A DNA stretch of 29,480 nt from a virus (IMGVR_UViG_3300037504_000626:1-29480), one strand, 5' to 3'; positions 5,101 through 11,890 are shown, numbered from the stretch's first letter. The notes: generated by a model not told the origin, from the letters alone. Numbers and translations: made by a program.

Positions 5101-5310
5101 ATGATTTGTAAATTTTGCTGGCAATCAGTAGGGCACAAGGCGGATTGCCCAGGAAGATTCGCCACCTTGAATCGTTGTGAGTATTGCGGGGAGTCCTTTA
5201 AGCATAAAGGCTCTTGCCCCCACCGAACAACGCTTCACCAGCTCATTGACAAATTACAACGCAGGTTCCCAACCGTAAAAAAGGAGGTGTGGATTGACAT
5301 CTGGGCGTAG
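5101..5310 (+). CDS. Tandem zinc-knuckle protein
   Basis: 69 residues with two copies of C-x2-C-x5-H-x3-C: CKFCWQSVGHKADC (3-16) and CEYCGESFKHKGSC (26-39). This is a CCHC-type zinc-knuckle spacing, in other families used for nucleic-acid binding. A basic helical tail follows (LHQLIDKLQRRF). It has a strong AGGAGG 5-6 bases before the ATG. It overlaps the next gene by 17 bases. A nucleic-acid-binding role is likely, but the partner is unknown. Confidence 0.75.
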   Translation: MICKFCWQSVGHKADCPGRFATLNRCEYCGESFKHKGSCPHRTTLHQLIDKLQRRFPTVKKEVWIDIWA

Positions 5311-5476
5311 ACTGGTAATAGACATGACCATCACCGGCAAGGGGGATAGAGCCCCAAGAGACATTTTCCAGGAGTTTATCTATAAAATGGAAATCGCGGG
5401 CTTTAAAGTTGAGGCGTTAATCTATGAAGAGAAAGGAGCACAAATCAACGGCGAAGGCCGGATTGTGGGGGCGTAA
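5294..5476 (+). CDS. Hypothetical protein with TTG start
   Basis: 60 residues from TTG at 5294, chosen because AGGAGG (5282-5287) sits 6 bases upstream. The sequence alternates polar and hydrophobic residues (RRLVIDMTITGKGDRAPRDI, later GFKVEALIYEE), suggesting a small alpha/beta fold. I do not recognise it. It overlaps the zinc-knuckle gene and ends in TAATG with the HNH-like gene. An ATG at 5324 is an alternative start but lacks a ribosome-binding site. Confidence 0.6.
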   Translation: MTSGRRLVIDMTITGKGDRAPRDIFQEFIYKMEIAGFKVEALIYEEKGAQINGEGRIVGA

Positions 5477-5721
5477 TGTGCAAATATAATTATGAAAAAG
5501 CTATCTGCCCTAAGTGCTTCCGAACCGCCAAACTAGAAGGTCATCATTGGCTACCCCGCCGATTCTTTAAAGAAAGAGGGGCAAAACTGTTTCTTTGTCA
5601 TGATTGCCATGTGGAGCTAGAAAGAATAATCCCACGATGGCGGAAGCTTAAAATCCACGAATACCGAGACATAACAATGCTTTGGATGCGTGGAGGAACC
5701 CCAACCGTAACAAGGAGGTGA
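5476..5721 (+). CDS. Small HNH-like zinc protein
   Basis: 81 residues: CPKC at 11-14, GHHWLPRRFF with a His pair around 22-24, and LCHDCHVELERII at about 40-52, followed by a basic C-terminus. This is the reduced HNH pattern (CxxC, HH, CxxCH) common in phage genomes. The central Asn of classical HNH is not obvious, so catalysis is uncertain and a purely structural zinc protein is possible. It starts on the stop of the preceding gene (TAATG). Confidence 0.7.
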   Translation: MCKYNYEKAICPKCFRTAKLEGHHWLPRRFFKERGAKLFLCHDCHVELERIIPRWRKLKIHEYRDITMLWMRGGTPTVTRR

Positions 5722-5723
5722 GT

Positions 5724-5831
5724 ATGTGCCACAACGAAGAAGGCGACATTCGCGATGATTACGATCAGCCCACTGACGAGCCGGAGCCCGAACCGGAAGA
5801 ACGCTGGGGCTGGGACAGCGTCGACGACTAA
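5724..5831 (+). CDS. Tiny acidic protein (35 residues)
   Basis: MCHNEEGDIRDDYDQ then a Glu/Pro-rich run and GWDSVDD. More than a third of the residues are acidic. AAGGAGGTGAGT immediately precedes the ATG, one of the best Shine-Dalgarno sites in the window, and is the main support for this short frame. A competing frame from ATG 5755 to 5949 has no such site and crosses several hairpins. Acidic micro-proteins of phages often act as DNA mimics or inhibitors, but nothing here proves that. Confidence 0.6.
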   Translation: MCHNEEGDIRDDYDQPTDEPEPEPEERWGWDSVDD

Positions 5832-5837
5832 AAGATC

Positions 5838-5928
5838 GGGGGAGTGCAACGACGCTCCCCCCACTACTCCCCCAATCTGTATGATTGGACATATTTTCCC
5901 CCTAAACCTAGAGTTTGGGGGAGTGGTG
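5838..5928 (+). promoter_or_regulatory. GC-stem leader with alternative folds before rusA
   Basis: Hairpin 1: GGGGGAGTG 5838-5846/CGCTCCCCC 5853-5861, 9 pairs with loop CAACGA. Hairpin 2: CCCCC 5898-5902 and AAAC 5904-5907 pair with GTTT 5913-5916 and GGGGG 5917-5921, one bulged T. A competing 12-pair stem joins 5862-5873 (CACTACTCCCCC, starting at C5862) with 5917-5928 and excludes hairpin 2. There is no T-run afterwards, so it is not a standard terminator. It may be a switching leader or processing site for the resolvase transcript. Confidence 0.5.
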
Positions 5929-5945
5929 AAAACTAAAAAAAACAA

Positions 5946-6314
5946 ATGAAAATCATTCTCACCGGAAACCCAGCTATCAAGAAAAACAGCCGGCCGATAT
6001 ACAAAACTAAAAGCCGGCTGATACTAGGAAAAAGCGCAAATCTCAAAGAAGCGGAAAAGCTTGCTCACTATGAAGCACTAAGCCAAAAGCAAGGACCGAC
6101 AATTGACTATCCAATATCAATTAAGTTTCTTTTTTACCGCAACAACAAGCGCAAAGTAGATCTATCTAATCTATATGAATTCCCGCAAGACATTCTAGAA
6201 GGGGCTGGGATCATAGCAAACGACAACCTCATAGAGTCGCACGACGGATCGAGGAAATTATACGACAAAGAAAGCCCGAGAACAGAAATTTATATAAAAA
6301 AATATGAAAGTTAA
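5946..6314 (+). CDS. rusA: RusA-like Holliday-junction resolvase
   Basis: 122 residues, the usual length of RusA. The N-terminus MKIILTGNPAIKKNSRP fits the family, and the active region RKVDLSNLYEFPQDILEGAG carries D72 and D82 with N92-D93 after GIIA, matching the acidic residues of the RusA metal site. RusA-type enzymes cut four-way DNA junctions as dimers; in phages they debranch DNA for packaging or aid recombination. It lies after the structured leader and overlaps the next small gene by 11 bases. Confidence 0.88.
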   Translation: MKIILTGNPAIKKNSRPIYKTKSRLILGKSANLKEAEKLAHYEALSQKQGPTIDYPISIKFLFYRNNKRKVDLSNLYEFPQDILEGAGIIANDNLIESHDGSRKLYDKESPRTEIYIKKYES

Positions 6315-6471
6315 GGAATTAATCCCAGGGCTCCCTACCCCGAGACCAAAAGAAGAATATAGAGAATTCTTTATCCGGTGTATCAAGGACCACCGAACCA
6401 AAGAGAAAATTAAAGCCCCAAACGCAAGAGCAGACTATTGCGCTTTCGCTTGGGAGAACAGAAAAAAATGA
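6304..6471 (+). CDS. Short Cys-containing helical protein
   Basis: 55 residues, MKVKELIPGLPTPRPKEEYR at the start and ADYCAFAWENRKK at the end. The pattern of an F-x3-C helix followed by A-x-Y-C-x3-W resembles a family of very short phage proteins often found near structural genes; its role is unknown. It overlaps rusA by 11 bases and shares ATGA with the next gene, which supports translation. Confidence 0.6.
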   Translation: MKVKELIPGLPTPRPKEEYREFFIRCIKDHRTKEKIKAPNARADYCAFAWENRKK

Positions 6472-6635
6472 AAAAATTTGAGGAAATCGTTTGGTCGCTA
6501 ACAATCCTTCTAATGGCGACAGCAGCCTTGATATTAGTGGTTTTTGCAGTATTAGCTATGAGACATGCGACAAATGAGCTCCACGAAGAAAACGAAGAAC
6601 TCCGCCAAAAAAACAATGAGCTCCGCCAAAGGTGA
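6468..6635 (+). CDS. Single-TM protein with coiled-coil tail
   Basis: 55 residues from ATG 6468, chosen over an upstream in-frame ATG (6438) because it forms ATGA with the preceding stop. Residues 8-33 are one hydrophobic segment (SLTILLMATAALILVVFAVL). The C-terminal third is a polar heptad helix (NELHEENEELRQKNNELRQR). The N-in TM plus coiled coil layout is that of an i-spanin (Rz-like) or a membrane-anchored adaptor. It is shorter than typical Rz and no outer-membrane partner is seen, so spanin is only a suggestion. Confidence 0.6.
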   Translation: MKKFEEIVWSLTILLMATAALILVVFAVLAMRHATNELHEENEELRQKNNELRQR

Positions 6636-6669
6636 CAGTTAAACAATATAAAATTCTCAGTAACTTTCT

Positions 6670-6888
6670 ATGAAAGACGAAGAGTTTAGGAGTAAATACA
6701 AACTAAAGAATTACACCAGATCCCAAATCAAGAAACTCAAAAAACAAGTAGAAAGGACCAACGAAGAGGTGATGTTTATAGTTGACGGGAGGTTGGTGGT
6801 AAAAAGTAGGATAGTTGACGGCCGTCCTAGGCGGGGGAAGTCGTTTAAGGTCAGACAAATTACCCGAAGAGATGACACGCTCTCCTAG
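6670..6888 (+). CDS. Basic hypothetical protein
   Basis: 72 residues, rich in Lys and Arg throughout (KNYTRSQIKKLKKQVERT, later GRPRRGKSFKVRQITRR). The middle, VMFIVDGRLVVKSRIVDG, would form beta strands. It may bind nucleic acid. No motif is recognised. No clear Shine-Dalgarno; the start follows AACTTTCT. Confidence 0.6.
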   Translation: MKDEEFRSKYKLKNYTRSQIKKLKKQVERTNEEVMFIVDGRLVVKSRIVDGRPRRGKSFKVRQITRRDDTLS

Positions 6889-6988
6889 TACGGGAAACAA
6901 AACTGGCCGCACCGCCTTATAAAAAAGAGCATAAACTTAACTTATTACAGACCCACGAGAGGGAGTATAAAAAACATTCTCAATAAAT

Positions 6989-7228
6989 ATGAAACAATCA
7001 CAAATCAGCATCGAAAAAACCGACAATGGAGTGCTTGTTACAACCGTGGGATTTAGAGTACCTTCACAAAATGGGAAAACAATTTATGAACACAACGAAG
7101 TCTTGCCAGTAGGAGACCGAATTAAGCCCGGAATGACAGTTTTATTCGGACAGGATGTAAAAATTACACAGAAATTCTATGTAAAAGACATAGAAGAATT
7201 AATTGAATACCTTAAAAAACTAAACTAG
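6989..7228 (+). CDS. Hypothetical beta-rich protein
   Basis: 79 residues, beginning with a beta-rich part (SIEKTDNGVLVTTVGFRV), then GDRIKPGMTVLFGQDVKI and a final helix DIEELIEYLKKLN. The GDxIxxGMTVLFG phrase resembles a small beta-barrel such as the GroES-like fold of the next gene, but the match is too short to classify. It ends 5 bases before a hairpin terminator candidate. Confidence 0.6.
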   Translation: MKQSQISIEKTDNGVLVTTVGFRVPSQNGKTIYEHNEVLPVGDRIKPGMTVLFGQDVKITQKFYVKDIEELIEYLKKLN

Positions 7229-7232
7229 GCAC

Positions 7233-7262
7233 GGTGGGGGTTGCTAATCATCCCCACCCTTT
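7233..7262 (+). terminator. Hairpin terminator candidate
   Basis: GGTGGGG 7233-7239 pairs with CCCCACC 7252-7258 around a 12-base loop. The following CTTTCC is a weak U-run, so termination may be partial. The region to 7320 is AT-rich and gene-free. ACCGCCTTTAAAAA at 7294-7307 echoes ACCGCCTTATAAAAA at 6911-6925, upstream of the previous gene. Confidence 0.5.
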
Positions 7263-7320
7263 CCATATATTATAAAGAAAAAACTATAACAAAACCGCCT
7301 TTAAAAATTAATATAACTTA

Positions 7321-7560
7321 ATGCAACCAAGAAAAGACAAAGTGCTAATTAAAGTTAAGGACCGCCAAAAAGCAATTGTTGTCCAGTCAGAAGACACCCA
7401 GCATAAAGTATTAGAGGTGGTTGAAATCGGACCAGACGTGAGCAAAGACCTCAAGAAAGGTGACTTAGTGAAAGTCAGCCCTCAAAATTTAATCGCCTTT
7501 AGCGAGAAAGGTGAAAATTACATCCTAGCTAGCGACGAGGATATAGTTGCTAAAGAATAA
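7321..7560 (+). CDS. GroES-like co-chaperonin (short)
   Basis: 79 residues matching the GroES/Cpn10 order: PRKDKVLIKVKD, then a reduced loop region (RQKAIVVQSEDTQHK), VLEVVEIGP, KKGDLVKVSPQNLIAF and YILASDEDIVA. Bacterial GroES is about 97 residues; most of the loss is in the mobile loop that docks on GroEL. Phage co-chaperonins (for example T4 gp31) let the host GroEL fold capsid protein. Whether this short loop can still bind GroEL is uncertain. It stands just before the glycosyltransferase block, with a 4-base gap to the next ATG. Confidence 0.75.
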   Translation: MQPRKDKVLIKVKDRQKAIVVQSEDTQHKVLEVVEIGPDVSKDLKKGDLVKVSPQNLIAFSEKGENYILASDEDIVAKE

Positions 7561-7564
7561 AAAA

Positions 7565-9013
7565 ATGGAAATTATAGTCGTCCAATTCAACCAACCCAAA
7601 CTCACCACCGAGACTATCAAGTCTATCAAGAAGCACACTAAAGGACCTTATAAGCTAACAGTCCACGACAACTACCCCCAAAATGAAAATCTGGCGATTG
7701 TATGGAATAGACTAATAGAACAAAGTGACGAGGAGATTATTTGTCTTTTTAATGATGACGCTGTAGCTGAAGAAGGCTGGGATAAGATGCGAGAAGTCCT
7801 TAAGGACCCTAAAGTGGGAGCGGTGGGCCCAACAACTAACAATTGCGGCAGCGAACAAAAAGACATGCCCAGGTCTGACAAAATCCAAGAGTCTAAAGAC
7901 ATTTCTGGGTTTTGTTATTTGTTCCGAAAGTCAGTCTGGGAGGAAGTGGGTAGATTCCCTGAGGACTTCCCTTTTTACGGCCAAGAGTCTATATTTAACC
8001 GCAAACTTCAAGCAGCAGGATATAAATTAATGATAGACAGGCGCGTTTTTATCTACCATCACAAAGGACAAAGTTACAAAAAAGCAGTAAAGGACGGGAT
8101 AGTCAAGGATGATCAGCGCACAAGAGGGGCGTTTCATTATTGGAACTTTCTTGACAGACTAAATAAAGTTAAACACCTCCCCAAGCCGGTAATTTTGGGA
8201 GCGGGAAAAGGCAACCCCTTCCCGACCTTCATGGGAATAGACCAGTTTGTTTCTGATTTTGGTGGTGTTCACTTACCATCCGAGGCAAGTTATGAGGAGA
8301 TAATGAGCCACAAACCCGAGATAGTAATTGTAGTCCAGTCTCGTTATATACCAGAATTACTACAGAACGTCCTCAAGCTTAGAATGGCGGGAGTTAAAAC
8401 AGCACTATATTTCATGGACCTCCGAGAAAATTGGAACTGCCCGATACTGCCTTATGACAATGTTTTTCTTTGTGCCGAAGGATTAGTGGAAAAATGGAAA
8501 GAAAAATACAAAACCAACGTCCACTGGCTCCCCCAAGCCACAATTCAACAACCTGTTATCCCCGAAGGGAAGGGTTACCACCTTGTCCATATTGGGGATT
8601 TAACTAGCCACATCCACGAAAACAGAAAGAGAATAGCAGACCAACTAAACCCGAAGCAAATCAACGAAGTGGACCGCGAAAAGAGAGCGAAAGTTGTCAG
8701 TGAGATGTGGGGAGTTTACGCTAATTCTGATTTTTCTTTGGCCGTCAGCCCTGAAGTGAAAGGGTACACATCAGACCGGATTTATCACATAATGGGCTCA
8801 GGGGGGTGTTTGCTTAGTTACGATCCAGGCGGGCTGGAGCATCTCAAACGTTATGGGTTATGGTTTAAGACTGTGCAGGAAGCCAAAAGACTTTTGGAAA
8901 CCCCGAAAGAAGTTAGGGACCTAATCAAAGAAAAGGCGTTTGACTACACACAAACTAATCATTTATATAAAGATCGTTTAATAGAAATTCTATGCACTGG
9001 GCTCAAAAATTAA
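7565..9013 (+). CDS. Two-domain glycosyltransferase (GT2-like plus GT-B-like)
   Basis: 482 residues from ATG 7565; a TTG 18 bases upstream is less likely. Residues 1-200 are a GT-A/GT2-type domain: IIVVQFNQPKLTTETIKSI, a metal-binding type DD at 64-65 (CLFNDDAVAEEGW), and FRKSVWEEVGRFPEDF then GQESIFNRKLQAAGYKL as acceptor loop. Residues about 210-480 resemble the GT-B-like C-terminal region of CgeB-type proteins (KPEIVIVVQSRYI, MGSGGCLLSYDPGGLEHL, YTQTNHLYKDRLIEI). It would transfer sugars from nucleotide sugars to a glycan or protein. It opens a run of four glycosyltransferase-like genes. Confidence 0.8.
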   Translation: MEIIVVQFNQPKLTTETIKSIKKHTKGPYKLTVHDNYPQNENLAIVWNRLIEQSDEEIICLFNDDAVAEEGWDKMREVLKDPKVGAVGPTTNNCGSEQKDMPRSDKIQESKDISGFCYLFRKSVWEEVGRFPEDFPFYGQESIFNRKLQAAGYKLMIDRRVFIYHHKGQSYKKAVKDGIVKDDQRTRGAFHYWNFLDRLNKVKHLPKPVILGAGKGNPFPTFMGIDQFVSDFGGVHLPSEASYEEIMSHKPEIVIVVQSRYIPELLQNVLKLRMAGVKTALYFMDLRENWNCPILPYDNVFLCAEGLVEKWKEKYKTNVHWLPQATIQQPVIPEGKGYHLVHIGDLTSHIHENRKRIADQLNPKQINEVDREKRAKVVSEMWGVYANSDFSLAVSPEVKGYTSDRIYHIMGSGGCLLSYDPGGLEHLKRYGLWFKTVQEAKRLLETPKEVRDLIKEKAFDYTQTNHLYKDRLIEILCTGLKN

Positions 9014-9141
9014 AAGAAGAAAACAAAGACCTAAAAGAGGAAAACAACATCCTAAAGGAAGAAAACAAGCAACTAAAGGAAATGTTGGTTAAGTCTAAAT
9101 CGGAGAAACTACAAAGACGAAACCACCGTCCACTATACTAA
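8992..9141 (+). CDS. Small leucine-zipper-like coiled-coil protein
   Basis: 49 residues: MHWAQKLKEENKDLKEENN followed by two more LKEEN-type heptads, then a basic tail ending RRNHRPLY. Leu recurs every seven residues at core positions with Asn beside it, like a leucine zipper. It overlaps the glycosyltransferase gene by 22 bases and the methyltransferase start by TAATG, which supports translation. It may tether or dimerise a neighbouring enzyme; that is inference. Confidence 0.6.
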   Translation: MHWAQKLKEENKDLKEENNILKEENKQLKEMLVKSKSEKLQRRNHRPLY

Positions 9142-9584
9142 TGAAATACAATCTAGGCTGCGGCGACGAACACCTTGAGGGGTTTGTAAACGTCGACTAC
9201 AGCGTAAAATGCCAACCTGATATTGTAGCAGATATTCGCAAGCTCCCTTGGGACTGGTGCGAGGACGCTGATAGAATCGAAATGGACAACCTTCTGGAAC
9301 ATATTGAGGCAGAACTGGCGATTAAAGTAGTGAACGAATGCCACCGAGTCCTTAAGCCAGGCGGGCAGTTATGGATTAGAGTCCCGGAAGTGAGGCCTGA
9401 CAACCTTCTTCCCTGCTTCACCGACCCAACTCACGTCAATTACTTCACAGACCAAACCTTTGGTTATTTTGAAAAAGGCCATATTAGGCATGACAGATTC
9501 GGGAAAGACTATGGGATTGTCGGTTGGTCAAAAAGAACCCAAATTAGGAATGGGATATTCATTGAAGCAACTTTGATTAAATGA
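9141..9584 (+). CDS. SAM-dependent methyltransferase
   Basis: 147 residues of class I methyltransferase: motif I NLGCGDEHLEGFVNVDY at 4-20, a VADIRKLPW segment, then LLEHIEAELAIKVVNECHRVL and LKPGGQLWIRVPE, typical of the Methyltransf_11-like family. It lacks an obvious acceptor domain. In this block it may methylate a sugar or glycan precursor rather than DNA, since no DNA-binding region or NPPY-type motif is seen. Its stop overlaps the next ATG (ATGA). Confidence 0.82.
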   Translation: MKYNLGCGDEHLEGFVNVDYSVKCQPDIVADIRKLPWDWCEDADRIEMDNLLEHIEAELAIKVVNECHRVLKPGGQLWIRVPEVRPDNLLPCFTDPTHVNYFTDQTFGYFEKGHIRHDRFGKDYGIVGWSKRTQIRNGIFIEATLIK

Positions 9585-9703
9585 ACCCAATCAAAAACAA
9601 GCTAGACCTAATAGAAAAACAAACAGAACCGGACCCTCCCCCTAGATGGTGTTACTTGATAATTATTATAATTATATTAATAGGATGGTTTACACTTCTA
9701 TAA
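9581..9703 (+). CDS. Tail-anchored single-TM micro-protein
   Basis: 40 residues: a polar, proline-rich head (MNPIKNKLDLIEKQTEPDPP) and a C-terminal hydrophobic segment from about residue 25 with six consecutive Ile, ending GWFTLL. It looks like a C-tail-anchored membrane peptide. It overlaps the methyltransferase by ATGA and the next gene by 19 bases. Function unknown; it could anchor a glycosyltransferase or act in lysis. Confidence 0.5.
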   Translation: MNPIKNKLDLIEKQTEPDPPPRWCYLIIIIIILIGWFTLL

Positions 9704-10233
9704 CGGGAGGATATGACGCCCCAAGAGATGACGTCAAAGTTTTTTCAGAATATGACAGATTCAAAGAGGAGCGCTTGAATGCTAAGATATACAAATGTCT
9801 CCCTCACCTATTCATGCCTAATGAAAAGTGGTGGATATGGATTGACGGCAACTTAAAGTTAAAAGTCGGCGAAGAAAAATTGATAGAAATGGCTGGAAAT
9901 TCTGACGTGGCAGTCTTCGAAAACCCCTACCGTGACACAGTAGGCGAAGAACTAGAAGAAGTTAAAAAACTAAAACTAGACAAGCCCGAAAGGCTAAAAA
10001 TTGAAAACCCCAACGCTAAACTCCCCGCTTGCTTCCTTATAATCAGAAGAAACACCCCCGAGGTGAGAATAAGGAATGAAGCTTGGTGGGCTAAGATATG
10101 CGCCGGAAGTGTACGAGACCAACTAACCTTTTCTGATTACTATGAGGCTAAATTTTTCCCTAAAGTAGAACCCTTCGACAATCCTTATTTTACAAGACAT
10201 GGTCATCTATCCCCCCGACAATTGGATTCTTAA
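9685..10233 (+). CDS. DUF616/TOD1-like glycosyltransferase
   Basis: 182 residues from ATG 9685, which begins right at the conserved strand MVYTSITGGYD; an upstream in-frame ATG (9646) would add 13 unrelated residues. EKWWIWIDGNLKL carries the DxN-like site expected for a GT-A fold, and VRDQLTFSDYYEAK and TRHGHLSPR fit the C-terminal His/Arg part of the family seen in capsular and phage loci. Probable role: glycosyl transfer. It overlaps the next gene by 35 bases. Confidence 0.6.
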   Translation: MVYTSITGGYDAPRDDVKVFSEYDRFKEERLNAKIYKCLPHLFMPNEKWWIWIDGNLKLKVGEEKLIEMAGNSDVAVFENPYRDTVGEELEEVKKLKLDKPERLKIENPNAKLPACFLIIRRNTPEVRIRNEAWWAKICAGSVRDQLTFSDYYEAKFFPKVEPFDNPYFTRHGHLSPRQLDS

Positions 10234-10882
10234 CCGCATGGGAAAAGAGCTGAAAGGAGTAAGTTTTAAAGGCACCTACTTTATAAATTATGCCCTTTAC
10301 GATGAATCAAGGCCCCAACCGCACGCCGCCTGGTTTACTCACATAGAACCCAAAACAGAAAAAAGATTCTGGGAAGTAGCGCATAAAGTAGATTTGGCAA
10401 TTTGTCAAAATCACACAATCGCAAAAATGATGCCTTGCCCGTCAGAAGTTATTTACCCAGGCACCGACCGAGAAAAAGAAATCATCTTCGGAGTAGCGGG
10501 AAGAACCTACCCCAGCGGGAGAAAAGGAGAAAACAAACTTAAAGACCTTGACGCTAGAGTTATCGCACTTGGCGACGGCTGGCCCTGTGAGAAATTCGGA
10601 GATTTTGACAAAGCGGAAGAGTTCTACAGGACAATTGATTATTTAATAATAACTTCAGAAATTGAAGGCGGCCCAGTCCCCCTGACTGATGCTATAGGAG
10701 CAGGCGTCCCCGTGATAGCACCCCGAGGAGTAGGGAATTGTGATGAATTCCCCTGCATAAGATACGGCGATCTTAAAGAAACAGTAAAACAATTAACCAC
10801 ACCCCCGACATGGAAGGAGTGGAGAAAAAAACACCAACAATTGCTTTCTACTTTAGAGAAATCAACCTTTGCGGAGCGGTAA
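10199..10882 (+). CDS. GT-B (GT4-like) glycosyltransferase
   Basis: 227 residues. DNWILNRMGKELKG and YFINYALYDE at the N-terminus and SEIEGGPVPLTDAIGAGVPV in the C-terminal Rossmann domain fit GT4-type enzymes; the E-x7-E pair of the family reads E-x7-D here. It is shorter than the usual 350 residues and seems to have reduced inner parts. It overlaps both neighbours, by 35 and 73 bases. Likely glycan-modifying; donor and acceptor are unknown. Confidence 0.75.
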   Translation: MVIYPPDNWILNRMGKELKGVSFKGTYFINYALYDESRPQPHAAWFTHIEPKTEKRFWEVAHKVDLAICQNHTIAKMMPCPSEVIYPGTDREKEIIFGVAGRTYPSGRKGENKLKDLDARVIALGDGWPCEKFGDFDKAEEFYRTIDYLIITSEIEGGPVPLTDAIGAGVPVIAPRGVGNCDEFPCIRYGDLKETVKQLTTPPTWKEWRKKHQQLLSTLEKSTFAER

Positions 10883-11658
10883 AACAAACCCGAGAAGTAG
10901 TTGCAGAACTCCAAAAAAGAGGCTATAATGCATACATAACAAAAGAAGAACCCGAGGGTGATGTTATCGTCGCAAACTTCTGGCAAGACTTACCCTATTT
11001 AGAGCAATTCCCCGGTCGAAAAGTGCAGTGGGTGAGAACAAGAGACATTGAATTTTCTCGAGCCAACCGCAACCGCCCAGGCTGGGAAGTAATCGCCAAC
11101 AGTCATTATTCCGGTGATTGGATCGGCCTACCTTACACCATAATCCCCAACGGCCTAACTGAGGAATGGTTCAACCAACCCCCGAGAGAAAGAGATATAG
11201 ACATTCTAATTGAAGGAAACGACGAAAAAAACAAAAGAATCCCGGAAACACTTAAAAAAGCCCGAGAAATCTCTGAAAATGTTGTTTGGTTGACTAGACA
11301 AAACAGCGGCAGAGTAGACTGCAAAAAAATAATTAGGCCCGACAACCTTCCCGAGGTGTACCAGAGAAGCAAAGTCCTTCTAAAACTAAGCGATTCTGAG
11401 GGCTTCTCAAACCCTTGTCTGGAGGCTATGGCTAGCGGTTGTGTACTAGTAACCCAAGACATGGGAGGAAACACTTTTTGCGTTAATGGTTTTAACTGCT
11501 ACAAAACCCCTAAAGGAGATAAAAAAATACTCCTAAACAACGCCCTAAAAGAAACTAACCTACAAAAAAACGCTCTCGAAACGGCCAAGAAATTTACTAT
11601 CCAAAACACTGTAGACCTTTTCGAGAAGTGGCTAAACAATGAAAAAAGTATATTGTGA
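10810..11658 (+). CDS. GT-B (GT4) glycosyltransferase
   Basis: 282 residues. The N-domain starts TIAFYFREINLCGAVKQTRE, with the Gly-rich turn of GT-B enzymes, and the C-domain has LLKLSDSEGFSNPCLEAMAS with an intact E-x7-E (EGFSNPCLE), then GCVLVTQDMGGN. The start at 10810 overlaps the upstream gene by 73 bases but is the only ATG before the first strand. With the previous two genes it forms a translationally coupled set that probably builds or decorates one glycan. Confidence 0.82.
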   Translation: MEGVEKKTPTIAFYFREINLCGAVKQTREVVAELQKRGYNAYITKEEPEGDVIVANFWQDLPYLEQFPGRKVQWVRTRDIEFSRANRNRPGWEVIANSHYSGDWIGLPYTIIPNGLTEEWFNQPPRERDIDILIEGNDEKNKRIPETLKKAREISENVVWLTRQNSGRVDCKKIIRPDNLPEVYQRSKVLLKLSDSEGFSNPCLEAMASGCVLVTQDMGGNTFCVNGFNCYKTPKGDKKILLNNALKETNLQKNALETAKKFTIQNTVDLFEKWLNNEKSIL

Positions 11659-11890
11659 AGACTGCGCCCACCTAAATTATAACCGCCTCATTCGGGAAGA
11701 TTTGAATTTCTGCAATAACAAGAAGGCCTGGCTAACCGAAACACACGACAACGCCTACACTAGCCACTCAGTAACACAAAAAAGAATCGGCCAAATCAAC
11801 AAAAATAATAACTGCAAGCACTTCAAGAAGAAACCAATAGACGAACGAGGAGAAGTCCGGAGATTTGACACGAAACAAAAAGGAAAGTAA
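11639..11890 (+). CDS. Small Cys-containing hypothetical protein
   Basis: 83 residues with CEDC at 6-9, a third Cys at 25 and a fourth near residue 60 (NNCKHFKK), a spacing that could bind zinc. The C-terminus is very basic. It overlaps the end of the glycosyltransferase gene by 20 bases. Function unknown. Confidence 0.6.
   Translation: MKKVYCEDCAHLNYNRLIREDLNFCNNKKAWLTETHDNAYTSHSVTQKRIGQINKNNNCKHFKKKPIDERGEVRRFDTKQKGK

Noticed and set aside
4659-5124. Long open frames on the minus strand over the repeat array
   Set aside because: They are made by the 18-bp repeat and give Pro/Ile or Cys/Phe/Thr-rich nonsense repeats; no start signal.
3625-5721. HNH proteins as part of a packaging or defence system
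   Set aside because: Neither is next to the terminase and no partner gene of a known defence system is visible.
5755-5949. 64-residue frame between the acidic micro-gene and rusA
   Set aside because: No ribosome-binding site, low-complexity Pro/Thr content, and it crosses strong hairpins; the frame at 5724 has a far better start.
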